Origin: an uncultured Oscillospiraceae bacterium
GTDB lineage: Bacteria > Bacillota > Clostridia > Oscillospirales > Oscillospiraceae
Direction: 5' to 3'
NCBI GenBank assembly: GCA_905236265.1
Contig: CAJOOV010000206.1
Coordinates: forward strand, 1-10,284
Length of the DNA: 10,284 nt
Part shown: piece after piece, positions 1 through 5,945 of the stretch
Position numbering within the stretch: the stretch's first letter is position 1
Layout: each line of letters opens with the position of its first letter
Notes under the pieces: generated by a model
What the model saw: the letters and a program-made list of their open reading frames with translations, nothing else
The model's database searches: none
What the model was told of the DNA's origin: nothing
Made by a program: the position numbers and the translations under genes

Positions 1-431
1 ATCATCTTCCCGCCCCCGGCGTAGCGCTCTCTCATATAGGAGTGGATCACCGCCTGATGGGCGGGGACGAACTCGCCGCCGTACTTCTTCGCCGCCGTGA
101 GGCCGAACACATGGTCGTCCTCGTTGATGGTACCGCCCACGGCGCACAGGGAGTTGTGGCAGTTGGTGAGCACATAGGGCAGGGGGAATTGGCGCAGCCC
201 GGAGGCACGGGCAGTCTGGATAATGCCCACATAGGTGATGTCATGGGAGGCCATGGCATCGAAGCGCAGCTTCAGCGCCTCCATGTCCGCTGCGGTGTTG
301 TGCGCCTTCAGAATGCCGTAGGAAATGGTGCCGCATTTTGCCTGCTGCGCACAGGGCAGACCCTCTGCCTGAGAGGCGGGGACAAAGGCACCGCCGGAAT
401 AGTAAGCGCCGGTATGCAGTATTTGAATCAT
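1..431 (-). CDS. Aconitase-superfamily hydratase, N-terminal 143 residues (partial at left edge)
   Basis: The reading frame is open from an ATG at 431 (minus strand) to the window edge, so only the first 143 residues are present. A GGAGGT ribosome binding site (438-443) sits six bases upstream and fixes the start. The stretch GGTINEDDHVFGL (about residues 100-112), followed by AAKKYGGEFVPAHQAVIHSY, matches what I remember of the aconitase/isopropylmalate isomerase superfamily, especially the YbhJ-like 'hydratase' proteins of about 750 residues common in Clostridia. Those proteins bind a [4Fe-4S] cluster and dehydrate or rehydrate hydroxy-acids; the cluster cysteines would lie beyond the window. 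The substrate cannot be told from this part. It may have its own promoter (483-511). The SseB gene lies 101 bases upstream on the same strand with no clear terminator between them, so read-through is possible. Family call fairly sure, exact function unknown. Confidence 0.72.
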   Translation of the reverse strand, partial: MIQILHTGAYYSGGAFVPASQAEGLPCAQQAKCGTISYGILKAHNTAADMEALKLRFDAMASHDITYVGIIQTARASGLRQFPLPYVLTNCHNSLCAVGGTINEDDHVFGLTAAKKYGGEFVPAHQAVIHSYMRERYAGGGKM

Positions 432-456
432 GGTGTTACCTCCAAGCGTAATGATG

Positions 457-478
457 AAAGAACAACGCTCTGTTCCTT
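457..478. promoter_or_regulatory. Inverted repeat at the start point of the hydratase promoter (candidate operator)
   Basis: AAAGAACA (457-464) and TGTTCCTT (471-478) are inverted copies matching at seven of eight positions around a six-base centre. The repeat covers the expected transcription start (near 476) of the minus-strand hydratase gene. It could be a repressor site or a small 5' hairpin in the mRNA. The sequence alone does not decide. Confidence 0.35.
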
Positions 479-482
479 CAGG

Positions 483-511
483 ACTATACCATACAATCTG
501 TCAAAAAGCAA
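483..511 (-). promoter_or_regulatory. Probable sigma-A promoter for the hydratase gene
   Basis: On the minus strand the -10 hexamer TATAGT (483-488) is preceded by the extended -10 element TG plus one base (TGG, 489-491). A weak -35, TTGCTT (506-511), lies 17 bases upstream. A perfect TTGACA (499-504) also lies here, but only 10 bases from the -10, so it is too close to serve as its -35. Predicted start is near 476, giving a leader of about 45 bases. Confidence 0.5.
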
Positions 512-532
512 GAAACGGCTCCCTCCCGGCGG

Positions 533-892
533 CTATTTGCCGGAAAAGAAGAATTTCGCGGTGAACGGGTCAATGACGATTCCTGCAAACCGGGGGTCCC
601 CCGCCGCCGCCTGCGCAAAGGCGGAGAGGCTCATATGCAGGAAGGTGAACCTGCTGCCGTATTCGTCAGGCACCTTGGAGGGATGGGAGAACACAGGGAA
701 GAGCACCCTGCCCTCCCCGGCGGGGATGGCATCGGGCTTGAGACCCATGAGATTGCCCTGCACAGGCACGAGGTTTTTGTCCGCCGAGGCGGGGACATAC
801 ACCTGCGCCTGAGAGAGCGCCTGCGCTGCCCCCTCCGGGAGGGGCTGTTCAGGCTGTGCGGCGTAGCTGTCCAGCAGCTCAGTCAGTTCCAT
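533..892 (-). CDS. SseB N-terminal-domain protein, 119 aa
   Basis: This small soluble protein resembles the SseB N-terminal domain family. It shows an early helix, then QVYVPAS (about residues 30-36), a central glycine/proline-rich segment, the strand pattern RVLFPVFSHPSKVPDEYG (about 63-80), and a closing GIVIDPF strand (about 106-112), the family's usual 'GI-V-NPF' ending. No signal peptide or membrane helix is seen. SseB-like domains are found in many Firmicutes and enterobacteria, and their molecular role in Firmicutes is not established. The frame extends upstream to an ATG at 1018, but that extension crosses the -10/-35 promoter at 934-962 and lacks a ribosome site. The ATG at 892 has AGGAG eight bases upstream and is preferred. 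It is transcribed away from the dehydrogenase-ETF operon, and nothing in the sequence links it to that operon. Confidence 0.72.
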   Translation of the reverse strand: MELTELLDSYAAQPEQPLPEGAAQALSQAQVYVPASADKNLVPVQGNLMGLKPDAIPAGEGRVLFPVFSHPSKVPDEYGSRFTFLHMSLSAFAQAAAGDPRFAGIVIDPFTAKFFFSGK

Positions 893-933
893 AGCATTCA
901 CTCCTGTCGTTTCACGGTATGCTCTGTGGGATG

Positions 934-962
934 AGTATAGCGTATTTTCACCTCCGAGGCAA
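934..962 (-). promoter_or_regulatory. Probable sigma-A promoter for the SseB-domain gene
   Basis: On the minus strand TTGCCT (957-962) and TATACT (934-939) are separated by exactly 17 bases (940-956). The predicted start lies near 927, some 35 bases before the ATG at 892. It is arranged back-to-back with the promoter at 1026-1054, leaving about 60 bases between the two -35 boxes. Confidence 0.55.
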
Positions 963-1025
963 GGGAAATCGCCCCACAGCGCCCCTTCCGGGAGAGAAAA
1001 GGGGGGCATTTCCCGCAAAATGACA

Positions 1026-1054
1026 TTGAATCAGACAGCGGGATGTGCTACAAT
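1026..1054 (+). promoter_or_regulatory. Sigma-A promoter of the dehydrogenase-ETF operon
   Basis: TTGAAT (1026-1031) and TACAAT (1049-1054) are separated by 17 bases. An extended -10 TG (1046-1047) sits one base before the -10 hexamer. The expected start is near 1061, about 27 bases before the ATG at 1088. The TGTGCTAYAATG core is shared with the promoter at 4427-4454. Confidence 0.7.
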
Positions 1055-1065
1055 GACTCTGATTC
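1028..1065. promoter_or_regulatory. Perfect 8-bp inverted repeat bracketing the operon promoter (candidate operator)
   Basis: GAATCAGA (1028-1035) overlaps the -35 box, and its exact inverted copy TCTGATTC (1058-1065) covers the predicted start point. The arm centres are 30 bases apart, close to three helical turns, so a regulator could contact both arms on one DNA face across the -10. The left arm is upstream of the transcript start, which argues for a DNA-level operator and not an mRNA hairpin. The regulator is unknown and no regulator gene is visible nearby. Confidence 0.5.
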
Positions 1066-1087
1066 TGAAGTAAAGGAGACTGACCTC

Positions 1088-3142
1088 ATGATCTTCAAGG
1101 AAGAAACCAGAGAGCTGCTGGAAATGGTACGCTCATTTGTGGATAGAGAGATCATCCCCACCGTGGGAGAGTATGAGAAAAGCGGCACCTTCCCGGAGGA
1201 GCTGCTGGACAAGGCCTGCGCCATGGGGCTTAACGAGCTGTGCGTGCCTGCCCAGTACGGCGGGCCGGGGCTGAGCAACGTGGAGGTGTTTGCCATTGCC
1301 GAGGAGATCGCCCGGGGCGACATCGGCATCGGCACCACCCTGATTGCCAACGCCCTTGCCTCCTACCCGGTGCTGATTGCAGGCACGGATGAGCAGAAGA
1401 AGCTGTGGTTCGACACCATGCGGGAGCGGAAATATGCCGCCTTCTGCCTCACCGAGCCCAATGCCGGCTCCGACGCCGGCGGGGTGCAGACCACCGCCGT
1501 GGAGGACGGGGACGAGTATGTCATCAACGGCACCAAGTGCTTTATCTCCAACGGCCCCATCGCCGGGATTTATACGGTGCTTGCCTCCACCCGGAAAAAG
1601 GCAGGGATTATGGGACTGTCCGCCTTCATTGTGGAGCGTGACCGCCCCGGCGTGTCCATCGGCAAGGAAGAGGACAAGATGGGTATGCGCCTGAGCTGCA
1701 CCAGCGAGGTGATCTTTGACAACGTGCGCATTCCCAAAGACCACCTGCTGGGCAAAAAGAACCGGGGCTTTAAGTATATCATGGAGACGCTGGACCACTC
1801 CCGCGCCGGTGTGGGCGCCTTTGGCGTGGGCATCGGACAGAGAGTGGTGGAGGAGGCCACGAAATACGCCAAGCAGCGCAAGCAGTTCGGTCAGGCCGTG
1901 GCAAACTTCCAGGCGGTGGAGATCATGCTGGCGGATATGGAGATTCAGGTGCAGGCTGCCCGTCAGATGTACCTCCACGCCGCAGAGCTGATGGATGCGG
2001 GACTGCCCTTCACCATGGAGGCGGCCATTGCCAAGACCATCGGCACGGATACCGGCATGAAGTGCGCCGTGGACGGCGTGCAGGTCATGGGCGGCTACGG
2101 CTATATGAAGGAATACCCCATGGAGAAGCTGATGCGGGATGCCAAGATTCTGCAAATCTATGAGGGCACCAACCAGATCCAGCGCTCCGTCATCGCCGGA
2201 CAGCTGAAGAAGAAATACACCGACGACCCCAAGGGAGTGAAAAAGCCCGCCGCTGCCCCGGCAGCGCCGGAACAGCCCGTTCCCACCGCTCCTGCCCCGG
2301 CTGCTGCCCCTGCGGCAGGGAAGGAGACAGGGAGAGAGCTGAACCTGCTGGTGTGCGTCAAGCAGGTTCCGGACACCACCCAGATCAAAATTGACCCGGT
2401 GAAGCACACCCTCATCCGGGAGGGGGTTCCCGCCATTGTGAACACCTTCGACACCTATGCCCTTGAGACCGCCCTGCGGCTGAAGGACAAGTGGGGCGGC
2501 AGGGTCACGGTGCTGTCCATGGGCATCCCCAAGGCGAAGGAAGCCCTGCGGGAGTGCCTTGCCGCAGGAGCGGACGAGGCATATCTGATTACCGACCGCA
2601 TCTTCGGCGGCAGCGACACGCTGGCCACCTCCAAGATCATCTCCACCGCCATTGAGGCGCTGGAGAAGCGAAACGAGCGTGCCTTTGACATCATCCTGTG
2701 CGGCAAGCAGGCCATTGACGGAGACACGGGACAGGTGGGGCCGGAGATCTCCCAGCACCTGAACCGGGCGCTGGTGTCCTACGCCGTGGGCGTGGAGCGG
2801 GAGCAGGACGGCAGCCTTATGTGCAAGCGGGAGAGCGACGAGGGCTATGACTTCTACGCCGTGAACACCCCCTGCGTGATTACCGTGAACAAGACACCCT
2901 ATGACCTGCGCTACCCCAGCTTCAAAACCCAGCGCTTTGCCAAAACGGCGGAGATCGTGGAGCTGACCGGAGCGGACGTGGTGGTGCCGGAGGAGCAGCG
3001 GGGACTGGCAGGCTCTCCCACCAGAGTGGTGAAGACCTATACCCCTGCCCATGAGAAAAACGGCATGAAGATAGAAGGTCTGGACGGCAGGGCGGCGGCG
3101 GAAAAGCTGGCCGGGCTGCTGGCCGAGGCAAAGCTGATTTAA
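1088..3142 (+). CDS. Acyl-CoA dehydrogenase fused to electron transfer flavoprotein beta subunit (684 aa)
   Basis: Residues 1-377 form a complete acyl-CoA dehydrogenase: FAD/substrate motif LTEPNAGSDAGG (121-132), NGTKCFISNG (147-156), the KQRKQFGQ segment (262-269), the VMGGYGYMKEYP stretch (333-344), and IYEGTNQIQR (357-366), whose Glu359 fits the catalytic base of the short/medium-chain type. Residues about 378-416 are a linker rich in Ala and Pro. Residues 417-684 are a full EtfB, with LVCVKQVPDT (421-430), GGSDTLATS (507-515), CGKQAIDGDTGQVGPE (538-553) and AGSPTRVVKTYTP (641-653), resembling EtfB of clostridial electron-bifurcating butyryl-CoA dehydrogenase complexes. The expected role is cytoplasmic interconversion of an acyl-CoA and its enoyl-CoA, with electrons passed to or from EtfAB; the acyl substrate is unknown. 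These are normally two polypeptides. The junction is in frame with no stop or start signal, so a real fusion is likely. An in-frame ATG at 1043 lies inside the promoter, whereas ATG 1088 has AGGAG nine bases upstream. EtfA follows after 12 bases. Confidence 0.93.
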   Translation: MIFKEETRELLEMVRSFVDREIIPTVGEYEKSGTFPEELLDKACAMGLNELCVPAQYGGPGLSNVEVFAIAEEIARGDIGIGTTLIANALASYPVLIAGTDEQKKLWFDTMRERKYAAFCLTEPNAGSDAGGVQTTAVEDGDEYVINGTKCFISNGPIAGIYTVLASTRKKAGIMGLSAFIVERDRPGVSIGKEEDKMGMRLSCTSEVIFDNVRIPKDHLLGKKNRGFKYIMETLDHSRAGVGAFGVGIGQRVVEEATKYAKQRKQFGQAVANFQAVEIMLADMEIQVQAARQMYLHAAELMDAGLPFTMEAAIAKTIGTDTGMKCAVDGVQVMGGYGYMKEYPMEKLMRDAKILQIYEGTNQIQRSVIAGQLKKKYTDDPKGVKKPAAAPAAPEQPVPTAPAPAAAPAAGKETGRELNLLVCVKQVPDTTQIKIDPVKHTLIREGVPAIVNTFDTYALETALRLKDKWGGRVTVLSMGIPKAKEALRECLAAGADEAYLITDRIFGGSDTLATSKIISTAIEALEKRNERAFDIILCGKQAIDGDTGQVGPEISQHLNRALVSYAVGVEREQDGSLMCKRESDEGYDFYAVNTPCVITVNKTPYDLRYPSFKTQRFAKTAEIVELTGADVVVPEEQRGLAGSPTRVVKTYTPAHEKNGMKIEGLDGRAAAEKLAGLLAEAKLI

Positions 3143-3154
3143 GGAGGTGTCCCT

Positions 3155-4147
3155 ATGGAGAGCAAAAACCTTTGGGTCTATATTGAGACGGAGGAGGGCT
3201 GTGCCCGGAGCGTGGGTCTGGAGCTGCTGAATCCGGGACGCCGCATGGCGGACAAGCTGGGAGAAAAGCTGGTGGCCGTGGTGCTGGGTCAGGGAATCGC
3301 CTCCGTGGCGGCGCAGGCGGTGGCCTGCGGCGCAGATCAGGTCATCACCGTGGAGGGAGAGGAATACCTTCACTACAACAGCGATGCCCAGACCTATGCC
3401 ATGACAAAGCTGATTGAAAAGTACCGCCCCTCTATTGTCCTCTACGGCGCAACCAACAACGGCAGGGATGTGGGTCCCAGAGTCGCCTGCGCCCTGCGCA
3501 CGGGACTGACGGCGGACTGCACCGGGCTGGACATTGACGAGCAGGGGCTGCTCGCCTCCACCCGTCCCGCCTTCGGGGGCAATCTGATGGCAACCATCTC
3601 CTGCCCCAACACCAGACCCCAGATGTCCACTGTCCGCCCCGGCGTGTTCAAAAAGCCTGTCCCGGACGAGGGCAGAAGGGGGGAGATCATCTCCGAGGAC
3701 ATCCATATCCCCGCCGGGGAGCTGCGGGTGCGTCTGGTGGAGCGTGTCCGGGAGGTGGCGCAGGCCGTCCATCTGGAGGACGCTGAGGTCATTGTCTCCG
3801 GCGGCAGAGGGCTGAAAAGCGGGGAGAACTTCGCCCTCATCCGGCAGCTGGCAGAGGCTATGGGGGGCGAGGTGGGCGCCAGCCGGGCGGCAGTGGACGC
3901 AGGCTGGATCCCCCACGCCCATCAGGTGGGACAGACCGGAAAGACGGTGGCTCCGAAGATCTATGTGGCAGTGGGTATCTCCGGCGCTATCCAGCATCTG
4001 GCCGGAATGAGCGGGGCGGATACCGTGATTGCCATCAATAAGGACCCGGAGGCGCCCATCTTCTCCGTCGCAGATTACGGCATTGTGGGGGACGCCTTTG
4101 AGGTAGTGCCCGCACTGATTGAAGCGCTGAAGGCGCATAAGAAGTGA
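3155..4147 (+). CDS. etfA: Electron transfer flavoprotein alpha subunit EtfA (330 aa)
   Basis: EtfA pairs with EtfB to hold FAD and carry electrons to or from the dehydrogenase. Domain I spans about residues 1-200 and includes YGATNNGRDVGPRVA (97-111) and TRPAFGGNLMATI (136-148), the latter resembling EtfA of clostridial bifurcating complexes. The C-terminal FAD domain shows VSGGRGLKS (214-222), GQTGKTVAPKIYVAVGISGA (259-278) and AINKDPEAPIF (293-303), with ADYGIVGD (306-313) near the end. Length is normal for EtfA, with no added ferredoxin domain. The start has a perfect AAGGAGG (3141-3147) seven bases upstream, overlapping the previous stop codon, so it is translated from the same message as the dehydrogenase-EtfB fusion, its evident partner. 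Bifurcation (NADH oxidation coupled to enoyl-CoA and ferredoxin reduction) is inferred from similarity, not proven. Confidence 0.95.
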   Translation: MESKNLWVYIETEEGCARSVGLELLNPGRRMADKLGEKLVAVVLGQGIASVAAQAVACGADQVITVEGEEYLHYNSDAQTYAMTKLIEKYRPSIVLYGATNNGRDVGPRVACALRTGLTADCTGLDIDEQGLLASTRPAFGGNLMATISCPNTRPQMSTVRPGVFKKPVPDEGRRGEIISEDIHIPAGELRVRLVERVREVAQAVHLEDAEVIVSGGRGLKSGENFALIRQLAEAMGGEVGASRAAVDAGWIPHAHQVGQTGKTVAPKIYVAVGISGAIQHLAGMSGADTVIAINKDPEAPIFSVADYGIVGDAFEVVPALIEALKAHKK

Positions 4148-4160
4148 AGGCAGTGGTTTT

Positions 4161-4199
4161 GACCGGCGTTCCCTTCCGGAAAGGTTCGCCGGTCTCTTC
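4161..4199 (+). terminator. Probable terminator of the dehydrogenase-ETF operon
   Basis: GACCGGCG (4161-4168) and CGCCGGTC (4187-4194) form a perfect 8-bp stem 14 bases after the etfA stop, with a further partly paired inner stem around CCGG. The following bases, TCTTCC, are only weakly T-rich, so termination may be partial. Confidence 0.45.
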
Positions 4200-4426
4200 C
4201 TGCGAAAACAGAGGATGACACGGCGCAGGGAGAGGGCGGCTGCTTCGGCTCTGGCAGGGAAGGCACAGCCGAAGGAATCATGTGATTTCCGGCCGCTGCC
4301 CGCCCCTGCCCCGGCGCAGGGGCAAAACAGGGCGTTGATTCCTCCGAAACAGGCAAAATCTCCCCCGGAGGGGCGGATTTTTCCCGCCGGAGTGATTATT
4401 TCTTTCTTAAAACGTGAAAATAACTC

Positions 4427-4454
4427 TTTTCAATCGGACAGTTTGTGCTATAAT
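4427..4454 (+). promoter_or_regulatory. Sigma-A promoter of the exporter operon
   Basis: A perfect -10 TATAAT (4449-4454) with extended TG (4446-4447) is preceded 16 bases upstream by a weak -35, TTTTCA (4427-4432). The start would fall near 4461, leaving a leader of about 45 bases before the ATG at 4506. Confidence 0.65.
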
Positions 4455-4459
4455 GCACA
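4444..4459. promoter_or_regulatory. Palindrome centred on the exporter -10 box
   Basis: TGTGC and GCACA form inverted arms directly around TATAAT, making a 16-base palindrome over the -10. A protein bound here would block polymerase, so it may be an operator. However, the left half, TGTGCTAYAATG, is also the plain extended -10 consensus, as at 1045-1055, so only the right arm is extra evidence. Confidence 0.3.
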
Positions 4460-4505
4460 CGACAAGCCATTTCCCCGCACAGGGGACGGAAAGGATGAAA
4501 GGGCG

Positions 4506-5942
4506 ATGAAAGCAAAGCGGGTTGCAGCGTATGTGCTGGCTGTGGTGTTAATGCTCACCGGGTGCTCCGGAAACACATCGGAGGCGCAGGCCTCCGTCCA
4601 GTCGGTTGCCATGCTGACGGGGGCGGATATCTCCGGGGCGAACCAGTACAACGGCGTAGCCGAGGCAAGAGGCACGGTGAAGGTGCAGAAGGACGCCAAC
4701 AAGGCGGTGAAGGAGTGCTATGTGGAGGCCGGAGATCAGGTGGAGGAGGGACAGCGGCTGTTCTCCTACGACACCGACGCTCTGGAGCTGACAGTATCCT
4801 CCGCCGAGCTGGAGGTGGAGCAGCTTCGCAATACCATCACCAACTACCAGACACAGATCACCTCTCTGGAGCGGGAGAAGAAGAGCGCCTCCTCCGCCGA
4901 CAAGCTGTCCTATACCCTCCAGATTCAGGAGGCGGAGCTGAACAAGTCGGAGACGGAGTACAACCTGAAGCAGAAGGAGGCGGAGCTGACCAAGCTGAAG
5001 GACAGCATCGAGGAGACGGACGTGTTCTCCACGGTGGACGGCGTGGTGCAGAGCGTGCAGAAGGACAATGCCTCCGGCGGCACGGACCTCTCCGGCGGCT
5101 CCGAGGGCGGGGATGCCTATATCACCATCATGGAGACGGGCACCTACCGTATCCGGGGCACCGCAGGCGAAGAGAGCATCCGGGGCATCACCGAGGGCAT
5201 GGAGATGACCGCCTACTCCCGTCAGGACGGGGAGAAGCGGTGGCACGGCGTTGTGGAGAGCATCAACACCGGCTCCGCCGAGAACCAGAACAACAATAAC
5301 GGCAACTACTATGACGGCTCCAACGGCGAGGGCAGCAGCAAGTATGTCTTCTATGTGGCGCTGGACAGCTCCGATGGCCTGCTCATCGGCCAGCACGTCT
5401 ATCTCAAGCCCGGCAACGGCGATCAGGACGACAACGCCCTGCGCCTGAGCGCAGGGTATCTGGTGATGGAGAACGATCAGGCCAGCGTCTGGGCGGCCAA
5501 CGGCAGGGACAAGCTGGAAAAGCGCAGCGTCACGCTGGGCGAGTACAACGAGGAGACGGATGAGTATGTCATCGCCTCCGGCCTGAGCCTGCAGGACTAT
5601 ATCGCCTTCCCGGACGAGAGCCTGCACGAGGGCATGGACGTGGTGCGCTATGACGAGAACTCCTTCAGCGGCGGGGACGCCGGGGAGGGCGGTCTGGAGA
5701 CCTATGTGGAAGAGCCTGCCGAGGGCGCCTTCCCGGAGGGGGACGCTGAGGTCTTCCCCGATAAGGACGAGGCATTTGCCCAGCAGGACTTCCCCGCTGA
5801 CGGCGAGGTGTACAGCGAGGAGGACTTCCCCTCTGACGGGGAGGTATACGGCGACGGGGCAGAGGTGGACTTTGCCGACGGCGTGGTTTTTGACGGCGCC
5901 GGGGATGCGCCGGAGACAGATGCAGAAAATGCGGGGGACTGA
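4506..5942 (+). CDS. Lipoprotein membrane-fusion (HlyD/MacA-like) adaptor of the ABC exporter, 478 aa
   Basis: An N-terminal lipoprotein signal ends in the lipobox LTGC, so Cys20 would be lipidated and the protein held on the outer face of the membrane. Residues 62-92 form the first biotinyl-lipoyl-like half (VKECYVEAGDQVEEGQRLFS). Residues about 94-170 form a Glu/Lys-rich coiled-coil hairpin, and 172-212 the second half (TVDGVVQSV). A beta-barrel region follows to about 300, interrupted by an Asn-rich insert (260-267). The C-terminus from about 390 is a strongly acidic tail with two DFPxDGEVY repeats, unusual for this family. Such adaptors link an ABC exporter to a partner or help load substrate. 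The frame is open back to 4215, but the lipobox lies just after ATG 4506 and AAGGA (4491-4495) is ten bases upstream, so this start is preferred. The ATPase gene starts three bases after the stop. Confidence 0.88.
   Translation: MKAKRVAAYVLAVVLMLTGCSGNTSEAQASVQSVAMLTGADISGANQYNGVAEARGTVKVQKDANKAVKECYVEAGDQVEEGQRLFSYDTDALELTVSSAELEVEQLRNTITNYQTQITSLEREKKSASSADKLSYTLQIQEAELNKSETEYNLKQKEAELTKLKDSIEETDVFSTVDGVVQSVQKDNASGGTDLSGGSEGGDAYITIMETGTYRIRGTAGEESIRGITEGMEMTAYSRQDGEKRWHGVVESINTGSAENQNNNNGNYYDGSNGEGSSKYVFYVALDSSDGLLIGQHVYLKPGNGDQDDNALRLSAGYLVMENDQASVWAANGRDKLEKRSVTLGEYNEETDEYVIASGLSLQDYIAFPDESLHEGMDVVRYDENSFSGGDAGEGGLETYVEEPAEGAFPEGDAEVFPDKDEAFAQQDFPADGEVYSEEDFPSDGEVYGDGAEVDFADGVVFDGAGDAPETDAENAGD
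5787..5858 (+). repeat. Two tandem 36-base units in the acidic tail of the lipoprotein adaptor
   Basis: Residues 428-439 and 440-451 are tandem copies of a 12-residue unit built on DFPxDGEVY. A decayed third copy starts around 5868 (DFADGVVF). The copies differ mostly at synonymous or near-synonymous positions. The segment is rich in Asp and Glu and has no Lys or Arg. Confidence 0.6.
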
Positions 5943-5945
5943 GCT

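Larger units (their letters stand above)
4148..4505. other. 358-base intergenic region with several hairpins and no convincing gene
   Basis: The open frame that enters from the left is rich in Arg, Ala and Pro, has no ribosome site and looks non-coding. Besides the terminator-like hairpin (4161-4194), visible inverted repeats are CTTCGGCT/AGCCGAAG (4243-4250 with 4267-4274), a near-palindrome GGAATCA-TG-TGATTTCC just after it (4275-4291, one bulged base), and GCCCCTGC/GCAGGGGC with a six-base loop (4302-4323). None has a following T-run. The last 80 bases are AT-rich and hold the exporter promoter. The hairpins could be a structured RNA, a long 3' end, or chance in GC-rich DNA. I recognise no riboswitch or known RNA family. 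Confidence 0.4.

Noticed and set aside
42..812. Plus-strand open frame of 256 codons across the left end
   Set aside because: It runs across two minus-strand genes, their spacer and a promoter, with no ribosome site or domain similarity.
893..1018. Longer SseB-domain protein starting at 1018
   Set aside because: The extension overlaps the gene's own predicted promoter and has no family resemblance. AGGAG supports the start at 892.
1043..1087. Upstream in-frame ATG for the dehydrogenase-EtfB fusion
   Set aside because: It lies between the -35 and -10 of the operon promoter, so it would not be transcribed. ATG 1088 has a good ribosome site.
1133..4138. A 1001-codon open frame on the minus strand antisense to the dehydrogenase-ETF operon
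   Set aside because: It mirrors the plus-strand genes, has His/Gly/Leu-rich low-complexity sequence, no ribosome site and no recognisable domain. It is a by-product of GC-rich third codon positions.
4363..4400. GC-rich stem with a TTTTT run considered as a second terminator
   Set aside because: The T-run lies in the loop of the GGCGG/CCGCC pair and not after a stem, and the preceding CCCC/GGGG stem is only four pairs.
4215..4505. N-terminal extension of the lipoprotein adaptor
   Set aside because: It would bury the lipoprotein signal peptide 97 residues inside and crosses the TATAAT promoter. The ATG at 4506 precedes a textbook lipobox.
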